Shown here: positions 36,879-46,370 of the stretch, piece after piece
How positions within the stretch are numbered: position 1 is the first letter of the stretch
Layout of the letters: the number at the start of each line of letters is the position of its first letter
Assembly: GCF_012926525.1 (NCBI RefSeq)
Contig: NZ_JABBNI010000004.1
Location: 62,001 to 126,000, forward strand
Source: Clostridium muellerianum
GTDB lineage: Bacteria; Bacillota; Clostridia; Clostridiales; Clostridiaceae
Length of the DNA stretch: 64,000 nucleotides
Direction: 5' to 3'
Made by a program: the position numbers and the translations under genes
The notes under the pieces: generated by a model
What the model was told of the DNA's origin: nothing
What the model saw: the letters and a program-made list of their open reading frames with translations, nothing else
Databases searched by the model: none

Positions 36879-38384
36879 TTAAAAATTTAATCTCATAAGC
36901 TCATCATAAGTTGTTACACCCTTTTTTATAAGCTCTATGCAATTATCTCTCATTGATGTTATGTATTTATTTAAATTAGAATTATCTGCAACTTGGGTAT
37001 ACTTTTTACTTATAATATTGAAGTCTTTTATATCTCTTATATCTATTATTTCATAAACTACTGTTCTGCCTTTATAACCAGTACCTCTGCATTTATAACA
37101 TCCTGTTCCCTTGTACAATTTTACACTTGAATCTAAATTTAAATATTTTCTTTCACAATCTGATGGGTAATAAGCTTTCCTGCAATAAGGACATATTTTT
37201 CTCACTAATCTTTGTGCTATTACTCCAACTAAAGCATCCTCTATAAAATACGAAGGAATTCCCATATCTAATAATCTAAGTGCTGATTCTATTGCACTAT
37301 TAGTATGCAATGTACTTAAAACTAAGTGTCCAGTTATTGCCGCTCTTATTGCTATATGTGCAGTTTCTTCATCTCTTATTTCTCCTATCATTATTACATC
37401 TGGATCTTGTCTCAATATACTTTTAAGTCCTTGTGCAAAAGTAAAACCAATCTTATTATTAACCTTAACTTGATTTATGTTGTCTACAATACATTCTACA
37501 GGATCTTCTATACTTGTAATATTGTTTTCCATTTTATTTAAAGTGTTGAGTATAGAATATAAAGTTGTAGTTTTCCCACTTCCAGTAGGTCCTGTTACTA
37601 AAATAATTCCATGTGAATTTCTAATCATATTTCTTATAGCTGCAACATCCTTTTCAAAAAAACCTAGAGAATCTAGAACTTTTATATCTTTAGACTTGTA
37701 TAATATTCTTATGACTATTTTTTCACCTAATATGGTAGGAAGTATAGAAATTCTGAAATCATAATTTTCATTTTCATAAGTATACTTAATTTTACCATCC
37801 TGAGGTATTCTTTTTTCTGAAATGTCTATAGAAGCCATTATTTTAAGTCTTGTACAAACAAGAGAATATATATCTTTAGGTATTTTAGTAAAATAGTTTA
37901 TTATGCCATCTATTCTAAACCTAACTAAAATATCATTCTGAAATGGCTCTAAATGAATATCACTGGCTCTTTCTGATATAGCTGCATTTATTATAGAATT
38001 AATAATTTTAACTGCTGGTGCTTCCTGTAAACTTTCATCATTTTTAAATTGGTAATGATTTTTGGTGTTATAAAATTCTTTTTCAGTCTTAATAGTCTTT
38101 ATAGCTTTTTCCATACTGCATTTGCAATAATAAGTATTTATTGCATTTATTATTATATTTTTGTCTTCATAAAAAAATTTCAATTCTTTATTGCTTATAA
38201 ATTTCAATTCGTCTTTTAAGAAAATATCTGGTTCTTTATTAATAGCAATATTCAAGCATCCATTGTTTTCTTTAAAAGCTATTAAGCAATTTTCTCTAGC
38301 AATGTTTTCTGGTACCCTTTTTACTACTTCATCTTCTATACTAACAGTTTCCAAATGAATATTTTCTAATCGTTCATTTTCCAT
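36879..38384 (-). CDS. Type IV pilus assembly ATPase PilB/GspE/ComGA
   Basis: Hexameric ATPase driving pilus extension. It has 501 residues. Walker A GPTGSGKT (265-272), Asp box DVIMIGEIRDEET, His box GHLVLSTLHTN, and zinc-binding cysteines CPYC (398-401) and CYKC (429-432). The N-terminal domain is related to GspE N-domains. First gene of the cluster. No retraction ATPase PilT follows. Confidence 0.94.
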   Translation of the reverse strand: MENERLENIHLETVSIEDEVVKRVPENIARENCLIAFKENNGCLNIAINKEPDIFLKDELKFISNKELKFFYEDKNIIINAINTYYCKCSMEKAIKTIKTEKEFYNTKNHYQFKNDESLQEAPAVKIINSIINAAISERASDIHLEPFQNDILVRFRIDGIINYFTKIPKDIYSLVCTRLKIMASIDISEKRIPQDGKIKYTYENENYDFRISILPTILGEKIVIRILYKSKDIKVLDSLGFFEKDVAAIRNMIRNSHGIILVTGPTGSGKTTTLYSILNTLNKMENNITSIEDPVECIVDNINQVKVNNKIGFTFAQGLKSILRQDPDVIMIGEIRDEETAHIAIRAAITGHLVLSTLHTNSAIESALRLLDMGIPSYFIEDALVGVIAQRLVRKICPYCRKAYYPSDCERKYLNLDSSVKLYKGTGCYKCRGTGYKGRTVVYEIIDIRDIKDFNIISKKYTQVADNSNLNKYITSMRDNCIELIKKGVTTYDELMRLNF

Positions 38385-38473
38385 AGTTAAATTTTCTAAA
38401 ACCTCCCTTCATAATGTTAACATTTAAAATTATAACCAAGTTATTTGTTTCTAAACAAATTAGTTATATTGAA

Positions 38474-38527
38474 ATTTACAAAAAAATAGACTAACATTTA
38501 GCCTTGTTATTTTTAAAGATGCCTAAC
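38474..38527. repeat. Palindromic dispersed repeat, right half only (copy 3)
   Basis: Matches the right arm of the repeat at 4008-4170: TTTACAAAAAA, then GACTAACATTTAGCCTTG, then TTATTTTTAAAGATGCCTAA. The left arm is missing. It lies in the 242-nt leader region upstream of pilB. Confidence 0.7.
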
Positions 38528-38626
38528 ATTCATCTTTTCCTTTTAATCAAATAAGGTTTAGTACTAAATTAATAGTACTAAACCCTATACTAAAGAAATA
38601 TTTTAAAGCAAACTTATTTTTAAACC

Positions 38627-39703
38627 TTACTTAGTTTCACTATAAACACTATAATTTCCTTCTTCAGTAGATATTAAATTTAGTGAACCTTCTTTTCTAT
38701 CATACATAAATACATCCTTTTTGTTATTTTCTTCAGCATTTTCCATACCACAAAAATATACATTTTCTTGACTATCTACTGCTAAACCTGAGGATATATC
38801 TATATTCTTAGGAAAGTCATAAGTAACCCTTTTTAAAGTAAAATCTGCATTTGAAAACATATATAATGCATTTGTCTGACCTTCTTCGCTACCTAAAAAG
38901 AAAACTTCTCCATCTTTATATTTTGTAATAGATTTATATATTTCACTTATATTATTACTTATATTTTTACTGATCTTATCTTCTATATTATAATAATATA
39001 ACTGCTGAGTGTCCCTCTGTCTGCTTAAAATCAAAATGCCATTTTTCATAGCAATAAAATATATACATGTTCCATTTATATCATTTAAATAAACTTCTTC
39101 TTTATCCTTATTAAAATCATACACATATATTTTCTGTGAATTCTTTTGCCCCTCTATACTTCCATAATAGATTATTCTATTTTCATCTATCCACTGATAG
39201 AGATTTCCAGAAATCAAAACTTCTGATTTTAACTTTAAATATTTATTGTTTTTTATGTCATATACCTTCATTCCTTCTGCACTTTCCAGCGAATTACTTT
39301 TAAATGTTCTAAAAGCTAACTTGCTTCCACTGTCACTTAATTTCAAATCTATTGCAGAATAAAAATCTTTTAACTGAGTTCTTTTTCCTGATGCATTTAT
39401 ATCTATAACGTTTTTATTAGAATTCTCACCATTTAATACATTTATAGACTGTGCATAAACTGAACTTTTAATATTATATGACATTTCTCTAATATTATCA
39501 GCAGTACCAATAGAATTTAGAGTTTTATCTTGTACTCTAAAAGCATTAAAGCTTCCATTACTGTTTTCAAGCACAGTAACCTCTGAATACTTAGGTATAT
39601 TATCCACTTCTACTTTTGTATCCTTTTTGGCACTGCATGAAGTAAAAGTTAAACCTATTAAAAATGTAGTGATTAAAATTACAGTTTTAAACCAAAATTT
39701 CAT
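38627..39703 (-). CDS. Lipoprotein with probable beta-propeller, unknown function
   Basis: It has 358 residues. A signal peptide ends in lipobox LTFTSC, so Cys23 should be lipidated and the protein anchored outside the membrane. The body has repeated short beta blades (for example GSKLAFRTF, YQWIDENRIIYYG, DGEVFFLGSEEGQTNALYMF), like TolB/DUF5050 propellers. It starts 1 nt before the dapF stop region in the same direction. I cannot assign a function. Confidence 0.8.
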   Translation of the reverse strand: MKFWFKTVILITTFLIGLTFTSCSAKKDTKVEVDNIPKYSEVTVLENSNGSFNAFRVQDKTLNSIGTADNIREMSYNIKSSVYAQSINVLNGENSNKNVIDINASGKRTQLKDFYSAIDLKLSDSGSKLAFRTFKSNSLESAEGMKVYDIKNNKYLKLKSEVLISGNLYQWIDENRIIYYGSIEGQKNSQKIYVYDFNKDKEEVYLNDINGTCIYFIAMKNGILILSRQRDTQQLYYYNIEDKISKNISNNISEIYKSITKYKDGEVFFLGSEEGQTNALYMFSNADFTLKRVTYDFPKNIDISSGLAVDSQENVYFCGMENAEENNKKDVFMYDRKEGSLNLISTEEGNYSVYSETK

Positions 39704-40525
39704 TTACAATTCATATTCCCCTTTAAAAGAAACTACTGCAGGACCAGTCATAAAAACTCCATTATCTTTTATTTCTATAAAAAGTTTTCCTCCTGGTACT
39801 TGAACTTCTACACTTTCGCCTGTAAATGCCAATCTATTAGAAGCTACCACAGACGCAGAACATCCTGTTCCACAAGCTAAAGTAGGACCTGCTCCTCTCT
39901 CCCAAGTCTTTACTTTAATTTTGTTTCTATCTAATACTTCACAAAAATTAACATTTGTTCCTTCTGGAAAAAATTCGAATTTTTCTACAGATCTTCCTTC
40001 TTCTATATCGTAATCTTCCAATTTTCCGAATATAACTGTATGAGGAACTCCCATAAACATACTTGTTATATTATACTCTTTATTATTTATTTTTATTCTT
40101 TTATTTATAACTTCCTCATCAAACTTTGCAGGTATTTGTTCCACTTTAAAAGAAGGAGCACCCATACTAATAGTTACTTCTTTTATACTGTTGTTTTCTA
40201 AGTGCAAAATAGCCTTCTTTACACCATCACCTGTTTCTATTGTTATAGATTCCCCATTAACTATATTTTCATCCCATACATATTTTGCAAAACATCTTAT
40301 ACCGTTTCCACACATAGAAGCATACGAACCGTCTGCGTTCATTATAATCATTTTTATTTGTGCAATTTCACTATCTCTTACTAATAATATTCCATCTGCA
40401 CCTATTGCAAATTTTCTATCACAAAGCCTTTTAGCTAATTCTCCCTCTTTACCTACAAAACTATTTTTTCTATCATCTATAATTATGAAGTCATTTCCTG
40501 TTCCCTGCATTTTAGTAAACTTCAC
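39704..40525 (-). CDS. dapF: Diaminopimelate epimerase
   Basis: Converts LL- to meso-diaminopimelate for lysine and peptidoglycan. It has 273 residues. The catalytic cysteines are Cys72 (SMCGNGIRC) and Cys218 (LACGTGCSAS). The start is GTG 40525 behind GGGTGGG. The meso-DAP product fits the DAP-type MurE encoded at 61603-63060. Confidence 0.97.
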   Translation of the reverse strand: MKFTKMQGTGNDFIIIDDRKNSFVGKEGELAKRLCDRKFAIGADGILLVRDSEIAQIKMIIMNADGSYASMCGNGIRCFAKYVWDENIVNGESITIETGDGVKKAILHLENNSIKEVTISMGAPSFKVEQIPAKFDEEVINKRIKINNKEYNITSMFMGVPHTVIFGKLEDYDIEEGRSVEKFEFFPEGTNVNFCEVLDRNKIKVKTWERGAGPTLACGTGCSASVVASNRLAFTGESVEVQVPGGKLFIEIKDNGVFMTGPAVVSFKGEYEL

Positions 40526-40818
40526 TATAATTACCCACCCTTCTTGTTATAAAATCATTTATAATTTTAATATATTTCTAGTAAATTATCAAAACTTTAA
40601 AATAAGTTTACTACTACAAGTTAAATTTATCAATAATTTATTAAAAAGTTGTTTTATTAACATTTTGTATCATTTGCAAGACATTAAATTCTTGCAATTT
40701 ATTTACTATGTACAAATTATGCACAACCTTTATTTTAAAATTTCAAAATGATATAATACTATAGATATACGAATATGTACAAATTAGCTGATTTAGCTTA
40801 CAGAAAGGATGATGATGT

Positions 40819-42555
40819 ATGGCCTTAGATGGCATTTTTATACACAGCATAATAGATGAACTAAAAAAATATTTATTAAACGGAAGAGTAGAAAAGATAA
40901 ATCAACCTGAAAAGGACGAGATAATTCTATCCATAAAGAATGAAAGAAAAACTTATAAACTTTTAATAAGCGCTAGCCCTGTTTATCCTAAAATTCACCT
41001 TACTAAATTATCTAAAACGAACCCTATGCAACCTCCTCTGTTCTGCATGGTTTTGAGAAAACATATAACCACTGGAAAATTAATAAATATAAGACAACTA
41101 GATGCTGATAGAGTAGTTTTTTTAGATTTTGAAAGCACAGATGAATTAGGTTTTAATAGCATTTATACTCTAGTTATAGAAATTATGGGAAGGCACAGTA
41201 ATATAACATTGGTTCGCCATAGAGATGAATTTATTATGGATAGTATAAAGCATATTACACCAGAAATAAATACCGTGAGATTTTTATATCCTGGTATCAA
41301 ATATGTATTTCCACCTAATTCTCCTAAAATAAATCCTTTTAATTATGATATAGAAGAATTTAAAACCTTCATACAAAAAAATAATGTAAAATACGAGAAA
41401 AGCTTTTTTTCTAAAGTTTTTACAGGTGTAAGTTCTCAGTTTTCAAATGAACTATTTTATGAATTTACTTCTGAAGAAAGAGAGTTTTCTGAAATTAATT
41501 TAGATTATATATATGACTTAACCAAAAAAAACTTTAATAGCATAACCAATGAAAATTACTACTTTGCATCCTATTCACTAAATGGTGCAATGAAAGACTT
41601 TTACTGTAAAAAGCTAAGTAGGCTTAAAGATTACAGTGAAAAAACTTACTCATCACCATCAGAACTTTTAGAAGAATTTTACTTTGCTAAAGATAAACAT
41701 GACAGATTAAATAACAAAAGTTCTGACTTGCAAAAACTTATAAATGTAAATTTAGAAAGATGCTATAAAAAAATAGATATATTAGAAAATAGTCTTAATG
41801 AATGCAAAAGTAGAGATACCTATAAAATATATGGTGAAATTTTAACTGCTAATATTTATTCTATAAAAAAAGGTGACCGCATTGCTAAACTTCAAAATTA
41901 TTACGATGAAAATATGGATTATATAGACATTAAACTAGATGAAAATAAAACTCCGTCTCAAAACATTCAACATTATTTTAAAAAATATAATAAACTTAAG
42001 AAAACTGAAGAAGCTGCTAAAATACAGATAGATCTTACAAAAAAAGACGTAGATTATCTACAATCCGTACTGACTAACATAAAGAATTCAGAAGACTATG
42101 AAAGCATAGAAGAAATTAAAAGAGAACTAATGGAAACTGGATACCTAAAATTTAAAAAAGCTTCTAACAATAAAAAAGTAAAAGCTTTAAAACCTATGAA
42201 ATTTATATCTAGTGATGGCATTGAAATATATGTAGGAAAAAATAATTTTCAAAATGATTATTTAACTTTAAAATTTGCAGAGAAAAGGGATATATGGATG
42301 CATACTAAAAACATCCCTGGTTCCCATGTAATAGTAAAAAACTTTGGAAATGTACCAGATAAAACTTTAGAAGAAGCTGCTAAGTTAGCTGCCTTCTATA
42401 GCAAATCTAAAGATTCTACAAAAGTAGCTGTAGATTACACTGAAGTTAAAAATGTGCATAAACCCAATGGCTCTAAACCTGGAATGGTAATCTATTATAC
42501 AAACAAAACCATTTTTATAGATCCCGAAAAACCATCTATAGAGCAACTACAATAA
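40819..42555 (+). CDS. rqcH: Ribosome quality-control factor RqcH (NFACT/FbpA family)
   Basis: Binds stalled 50S-peptidyl-tRNA and adds C-terminal alanine tails; older annotation calls it a fibronectin-binding protein. It has 578 residues. NFACT-N domain with Asp97-Arg98 (QLDADRVVF), residues essential in the Bacillus protein; helical coiled-coil centre; C-terminal NFACT-R domain (RDIWMHTKNIPGSHVIV). ATG 40819 behind AAAGGATGATG. The only plus-strand gene in the right half; shares a bidirectional terminator with the facing methyltransferase. Confidence 0.95.
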   Translation: MALDGIFIHSIIDELKKYLLNGRVEKINQPEKDEIILSIKNERKTYKLLISASPVYPKIHLTKLSKTNPMQPPLFCMVLRKHITTGKLINIRQLDADRVVFLDFESTDELGFNSIYTLVIEIMGRHSNITLVRHRDEFIMDSIKHITPEINTVRFLYPGIKYVFPPNSPKINPFNYDIEEFKTFIQKNNVKYEKSFFSKVFTGVSSQFSNELFYEFTSEEREFSEINLDYIYDLTKKNFNSITNENYYFASYSLNGAMKDFYCKKLSRLKDYSEKTYSSPSELLEEFYFAKDKHDRLNNKSSDLQKLINVNLERCYKKIDILENSLNECKSRDTYKIYGEILTANIYSIKKGDRIAKLQNYYDENMDYIDIKLDENKTPSQNIQHYFKKYNKLKKTEEAAKIQIDLTKKDVDYLQSVLTNIKNSEDYESIEEIKRELMETGYLKFKKASNNKKVKALKPMKFISSDGIEIYVGKNNFQNDYLTLKFAEKRDIWMHTKNIPGSHVIVKNFGNVPDKTLEEAAKLAAFYSKSKDSTKVAVDYTEVKNVHKPNGSKPGMVIYYTNKTIFIDPEKPSIEQLQ

Positions 42556-42568
42556 GTTTTTAAGATAA

Positions 42569-42600
42569 AAATAATGCGAAGCAAAGCTTCGCATTATTCT
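42569..42600. terminator. Bidirectional terminator between rqcH and the methyltransferase gene
   Basis: AATAATGCGAAGC and GCTTCGCATTATT form a 13-bp stem with A runs on one side and T-rich sequence on the other; it serves both convergent genes. Confidence 0.85.
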
Positions 42601-43751
42601 TATTTTGTTGTCTCAAATTCTTTTTGCTTTTCTGGTTTTGGTCCAAAATATTGATAATAGTAGCATTTTATTCTTCCATTATAAAGCTTTCTATTTTTAT
42701 CAGATTTTAATCCAAAATACTTTTCAAACTCTGAATGAGAAGTTATAGTAAAACATGACCAATCATTTAAACTTTTGAAAACATTACCTAGTTCTCTATA
42801 AACCTGCTCTACTTCTCTAGTTTCACCTAATCTTTCACCATAAGGTGGATTGCATATTATAAATCCATATCTTTTCTTTGAACTAAATTCTTTTACGGGA
42901 ATCTTTTGGAAAGCTATACAATCTGCTACTCCTGCTTTTTCAGCATTTTGTCTAGCAATTCTGATTACACTTCCATCTATATCTGAAGCTAATATTTTGA
43001 CTTCCTTGTTATTTATAGCATTTCTAGCAAACTTCCTACTTTCTTCCCATATCTTTTCGGGTATTATATTCCATTTTTCACAAACAAAATTTCTATTTAG
43101 TCCAGGTGCTATATTTTTACCTATAAGAGCAGCTTCAATAGCTATTGTACCTGATCCACACATAGGATCTGCAAGAATCCTAGAGGGCTCCCACTTACTT
43201 AAAAGCACCAAAGCTGCAGCTAATGTTTCTTTCATAGGAGCTCCGCCTGCAAGCGCTCTATATCCCCTTTTGTGTAGTCCTGAACCTGATGTATCCACTG
43301 TCAATGTAACTATGTCTTTAAGAATTGCAACTTCTATTTTATACTCTGCTCCATCTTCACTAAATTGTTCTATATTGTATTCTCTTTTCATAGCCTCTAC
43401 CACTGCTTTTTTTACTATAGACTGACAATCAGGCACACTAAATAATGTAGATTTTACAGATTTACCAACTACATGCATAAAAGCATCTATAGGCATAAAC
43501 TTTCCCCAATCTACTGCTAAAGTACCCTGGAATAATTCTTCAAAACTTTCCGCTTTAAATTCTGACATTTGTATCAATACTCTATCTGCAGTTCTAAGCC
43601 ACATATTACAAGTTACTATATCTCTTTCATCACCCTCAAAGGTTACTTTTCCATTTTCTACTTTTAAATCATAGTATCCAAGTTCCTTTAATTCCTTTGC
43701 CACTACAGCTTCTAATCCAAAAGTGGCTGTAGCAATTAATGTATAATTCAT
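42600..43751 (-). CDS. THUMP-domain RNA methyltransferase (RlmL/YpsC family)
   Basis: Probable 23S rRNA N2-guanine methyltransferase. It has 383 residues: N-terminal ferredoxin-like and THUMP region (ATATFGLEAVVAKELKELGY), then a Rossmann domain with DPMCGSGTIAIEAA and the catalytic NPPYGERLG. ATG 43751 behind GGAGGAATAAA. Leader repeat B lies directly upstream. Confidence 0.92.
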   Translation of the reverse strand: MNYTLIATATFGLEAVVAKELKELGYYDLKVENGKVTFEGDERDIVTCNMWLRTADRVLIQMSEFKAESFEELFQGTLAVDWGKFMPIDAFMHVVGKSVKSTLFSVPDCQSIVKKAVVEAMKREYNIEQFSEDGAEYKIEVAILKDIVTLTVDTSGSGLHKRGYRALAGGAPMKETLAAALVLLSKWEPSRILADPMCGSGTIAIEAALIGKNIAPGLNRNFVCEKWNIIPEKIWEESRKFARNAINNKEVKILASDIDGSVIRIARQNAEKAGVADCIAFQKIPVKEFSSKKRYGFIICNPPYGERLGETREVEQVYRELGNVFKSLNDWSCFTITSHSEFEKYFGLKSDKNRKLYNGRIKCYYYQYFGPKPEKQKEFETTK

Positions 43752-43775
43752 TTTATTCCTCCAAGTACATTTATT

Positions 43776-43871
43776 TTATCCGATGGCTACCCCCTTAATT
43801 CACTTACTTCTATCAAAGTAGGAGCTAACAGTAGCTACACCTTTAGATAATTCATCAAACCTCACTAAGTA
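43776..43871 (-). repeat. Leader repeat B, copy 2 (upstream of the methyltransferase)
   Basis: On the minus strand it runs from ACTTAGTGAGGTTTGATGAA to GGGGGTAGCCATCGGATAA. It shares the opening TGAGG(C/T)TT, AGAAG(T/A)AAGTG and the closing GTAG(C/A)CATCGGATAA with 14866-14970. A hairpin around CTACTT/AAGTAAG is possible. It ends 24 nt before the methyltransferase ATG. Confidence 0.55.
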
Positions 43872-43956
43872 AGATTTATTGATAGTTTACTATTTACACT
43901 AATAGACTTATGTCAACATAATTATACTCATATTTAGTAAATTTTAAAAGTACTAT

Positions 43957-44121
43957 TTAGGTATCCGAAAGAAAATAACAAAGCTAATATGCGACAGATA
44001 CTTTTTGTAATACAAAAATACCGAACCCTCAGATAGTTTATTCTATCTAAGGGTTCGGACCATGCAGTAGTACAAAAAACAAACTATCATTTGACCTTGT
44101 TATTTTTTTGAAGATGCCTTA
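43957..44121. repeat. Palindromic dispersed repeat, copy 2
   Basis: About 165 bp, same orientation as 4008-4170. Ends TTAGGTATCC and AAGATGCCTTA; inner arms GAAAATAACAAAGC and GACCTTGTTATTTT; central stem CCGAACCCT(C)AGATAG / CTATCTAAGGGTTCGG. Its right end forms the last six codons and stop of the amidase gene (44100-44121). Confidence 0.8.
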
Positions 44122-44972
44122 ACTGCTGCGTCAATTCCATGAGCTAATCCTTGCGCTAATTTGTTTTCATAATCATCAGAGCATAACAATTGGTCTTCCT
44201 GGGGATTAGATAAAAAACCCATTTCTATTAAAATTACAGGTACCTTAGACCAATTAAAACCTGTCATGTCATTTCTTTGTACAACACCTCTATTATTCAT
44301 ACCTACTTCAGATACTAAAGTATTTAAAACTGTTTTCCCATAATACATACTTTTCTCATTTATGCTTTTAGTATTTTCATTTATAGGTTCGGGTACAAGC
44401 ATTGATGCTCCATTAGCACTACTACTATCACTTGAATCAGCATGTATTCTTATAACTAAATCTGCATTTTCCTTATTTCCTATTTCTGCTCTCTCTACAT
44501 TACCTAAACTTTGAGAGTCCTCAGTTTTAGTCATTTTCACTATGTATCCTTCTTTTTCTAATAAAGCTTTTAATTTCATTGATACTTTCATGTTTACACT
44601 ATATTCTGGGGTCTTAGTAACTACACCTTCAGCTCCTCCACCATCCTTTATTTTCATTTCCGCTGAACCAGGGGATATGGGTTCTTTTTCCAAATTAGAC
44701 TTATTAGCATGTCCAGGATCTACTACTATTACCTTTTGCTTTACACTTGGAGTGTTATTTACATCTGAAGTAGCGTTTTTAGCTTTTTCATCATTCTTAT
44801 TTACATTAGTTTTATTATTGGTACTTACTTTAGTTTGCTTAGTATCTACCTTTTTTTCCACCGCTGCTGCCTCTTTTTTACTTTTTATTGCTGAACTATG
44901 TAATTGAAACGCAAATATTGAAATTAGAATAACTACTATTAATCCAGCTGCAAAACCTAATTTTTTTTTCAT
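44100..44972 (-). CDS. N-acetylmuramoyl-L-alanine amidase (Amidase_3)
   Basis: Cell-wall hydrolase. It has 290 residues: N-terminal signal anchor (8-24), a Lys/Asn/Thr-rich linker (about 30-75), then the zinc amidase domain with VVDPGHANKS, the metal Glu in GGGAEGVVTKT-EYSVN, and VIRIHADSS. The late catalytic Glu is in VILIEMGFLSNP. The last codons (KASSKK and stop) lie inside a dispersed repeat. It begins only about 17 nt after the T run of the uraA terminator, so it depends on read-through or a very close promoter. Confidence 0.93.
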   Translation of the reverse strand: MKKKLGFAAGLIVVILISIFAFQLHSSAIKSKKEAAAVEKKVDTKQTKVSTNNKTNVNKNDEKAKNATSDVNNTPSVKQKVIVVDPGHANKSNLEKEPISPGSAEMKIKDGGGAEGVVTKTPEYSVNMKVSMKLKALLEKEGYIVKMTKTEDSQSLGNVERAEIGNKENADLVIRIHADSSDSSSANGASMLVPEPINENTKSINEKSMYYGKTVLNTLVSEVGMNNRGVVQRNDMTGFNWSKVPVILIEMGFLSNPQEDQLLCSDDYENKLAQGLAHGIDAAVKASSKK

Positions 44973-44989
44973 TATCTTATTTCCCCCTA

Positions 44990-45033
44990 AAAAAATTTGT
45001 GCCAGATAACTGTAAAATTCACAGTTATCTGGC
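44990..45033 (-). terminator. Terminator of pyrR-uraA
   Basis: On the minus strand, GCCAGATAACTGT pairs with ACAGTTATCTGGC (13-bp perfect) and is followed by ACAAATTTTTTT. Confidence 0.85.
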
Positions 45034-45038
45034 TTCTA

Positions 45039-46367
45039 TTATACTACAGCCTTATCCGGCTGAGATTGTAAATCAATTTTTAGATCATCTTTTTCAGTTG
45101 CGCTTACATCAGGTAATATTAAGTTTAATATTACTCCTACTAAAGTAGCTAATGCTACCCCTGCTATTTCCACATCTGATCCATTAAATTTAAATTTAAC
45201 TGCTGCTCCACCTATTCCTATTACTATAATAACTGAAGACAATATTAAATTTTTCTTTTTACTAAAATCTATTTTATCTTCTACAAATACTCTAAATCCC
45301 GATGAAGCTATTATACCAAAGAGTAATATACTTACACCACCCATAACAGGAAGTGGCATATTTTCAATTACAGCTGCTACAGGTCCTATAAATGAAAGTA
45401 TTATTGCTATTATTGCAGCTCCACCTATTACCCAAACACTATATACCTTTGTTATAGCCATAACTCCTATATTTTCTCCATATGTTGTATTAGGAGGACC
45501 TCCAACAAATCCAGCAAACATAGTAGCCACACCATCACCTAGAATTGATCTATGAAGACCCGGCTCTTTAGTAAAGTCTCTTCCTACTACATTATTTGTA
45601 ACATATACATGTCCTATGTGCTCTGCTAATGTTACAAAAGACACTGGAGCCATAAGCATCATAGCATTTAAATTAAATTTAGGCGTCATAAATGGAGGAA
45701 GTCTAAATAATTTTGCAGTTACTATTGCTTCCATTGCCTTATGAGGAATAATTCCTAAACACAATGCTGATATATATCCTACTATAATTGCTATAAGTAT
45801 TGGTATTACTCCTAAAAAACCCTTAAAATACATACTTCCAATTATACCCACACCTAATGTAATCATGGATACTGTAATCCATGCCCATCTTGGCACACTT
45901 TGAAGTGATGCATCTGTATAAGTTGAATTTAAACCTGCCCAATTTATAGCAGTTGCTGCTAGTCCCAAACCTATAACAATAACTATAGATCCTACTACTA
46001 CTGGTGGTAATGCTTTGTTAAGCCACTCTATTCCACAAAACTTGATTATAATGGCTACAATAATATAAACCATACCTGCTGCTAAAACTCCTGAAAGCAT
46101 AGCTTCTGGTCCATAATTCTTTGAAGCTACCATCATAGGTGCTATAAATGCAAAGGATGAACCAATATACGCTGGAAGCTTAGCTTTAGTACAAATTATA
46201 TATAAAAGTGTACCTATTCCACTACAGAAAAGAGCAATAGATGGACTCATTCCTGTAATAATAGGAACAAGTATTGTAGCACCAACCATAGCAAAAAGAT
46301 GTTGAAAACTCAAAGGAATAGTAACTCCTATAGGCAATCTTTCCTCAACATCTACAAAATTTTTCAT
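45039..46367 (-). CDS. uraA: Uracil permease
   Basis: Uracil:proton symporter of the NCS2 family. It has 442 residues with about 14 spans; motifs SFQHLFAMVGATILVPIITG, FVTLAEHIGH and GGPPNTTYGENIG are typical for UraA/PyrP. It follows pyrR. A PyrR-binding loop overlaps its ribosome site (46371-46400). Confidence 0.96.
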   Translation of the reverse strand: MKNFVDVEERLPIGVTIPLSFQHLFAMVGATILVPIITGMSPSIALFCSGIGTLLYIICTKAKLPAYIGSSFAFIAPMMVASKNYGPEAMLSGVLAAGMVYIIVAIIIKFCGIEWLNKALPPVVVGSIVIVIGLGLAATAINWAGLNSTYTDASLQSVPRWAWITVSMITLGVGIIGSMYFKGFLGVIPILIAIIVGYISALCLGIIPHKAMEAIVTAKLFRLPPFMTPKFNLNAMMLMAPVSFVTLAEHIGHVYVTNNVVGRDFTKEPGLHRSILGDGVATMFAGFVGGPPNTTYGENIGVMAITKVYSVWVIGGAAIIAIILSFIGPVAAVIENMPLPVMGGVSILLFGIIASSGFRVFVEDKIDFSKKKNLILSSVIIVIGIGGAAVKFKFNGSDVEIAGVALATLVGVILNLILPDVSATEKDDLKIDLQSQPDKAVV

Positions 46368-46370
46368 TTA

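Noticed and set aside
40191-40751. 186-codon plus-strand open frame opposite dapF
   Set aside because: Antisense to dapF with its catalytic motifs; no SD; low-complexity hydrophobic translation.
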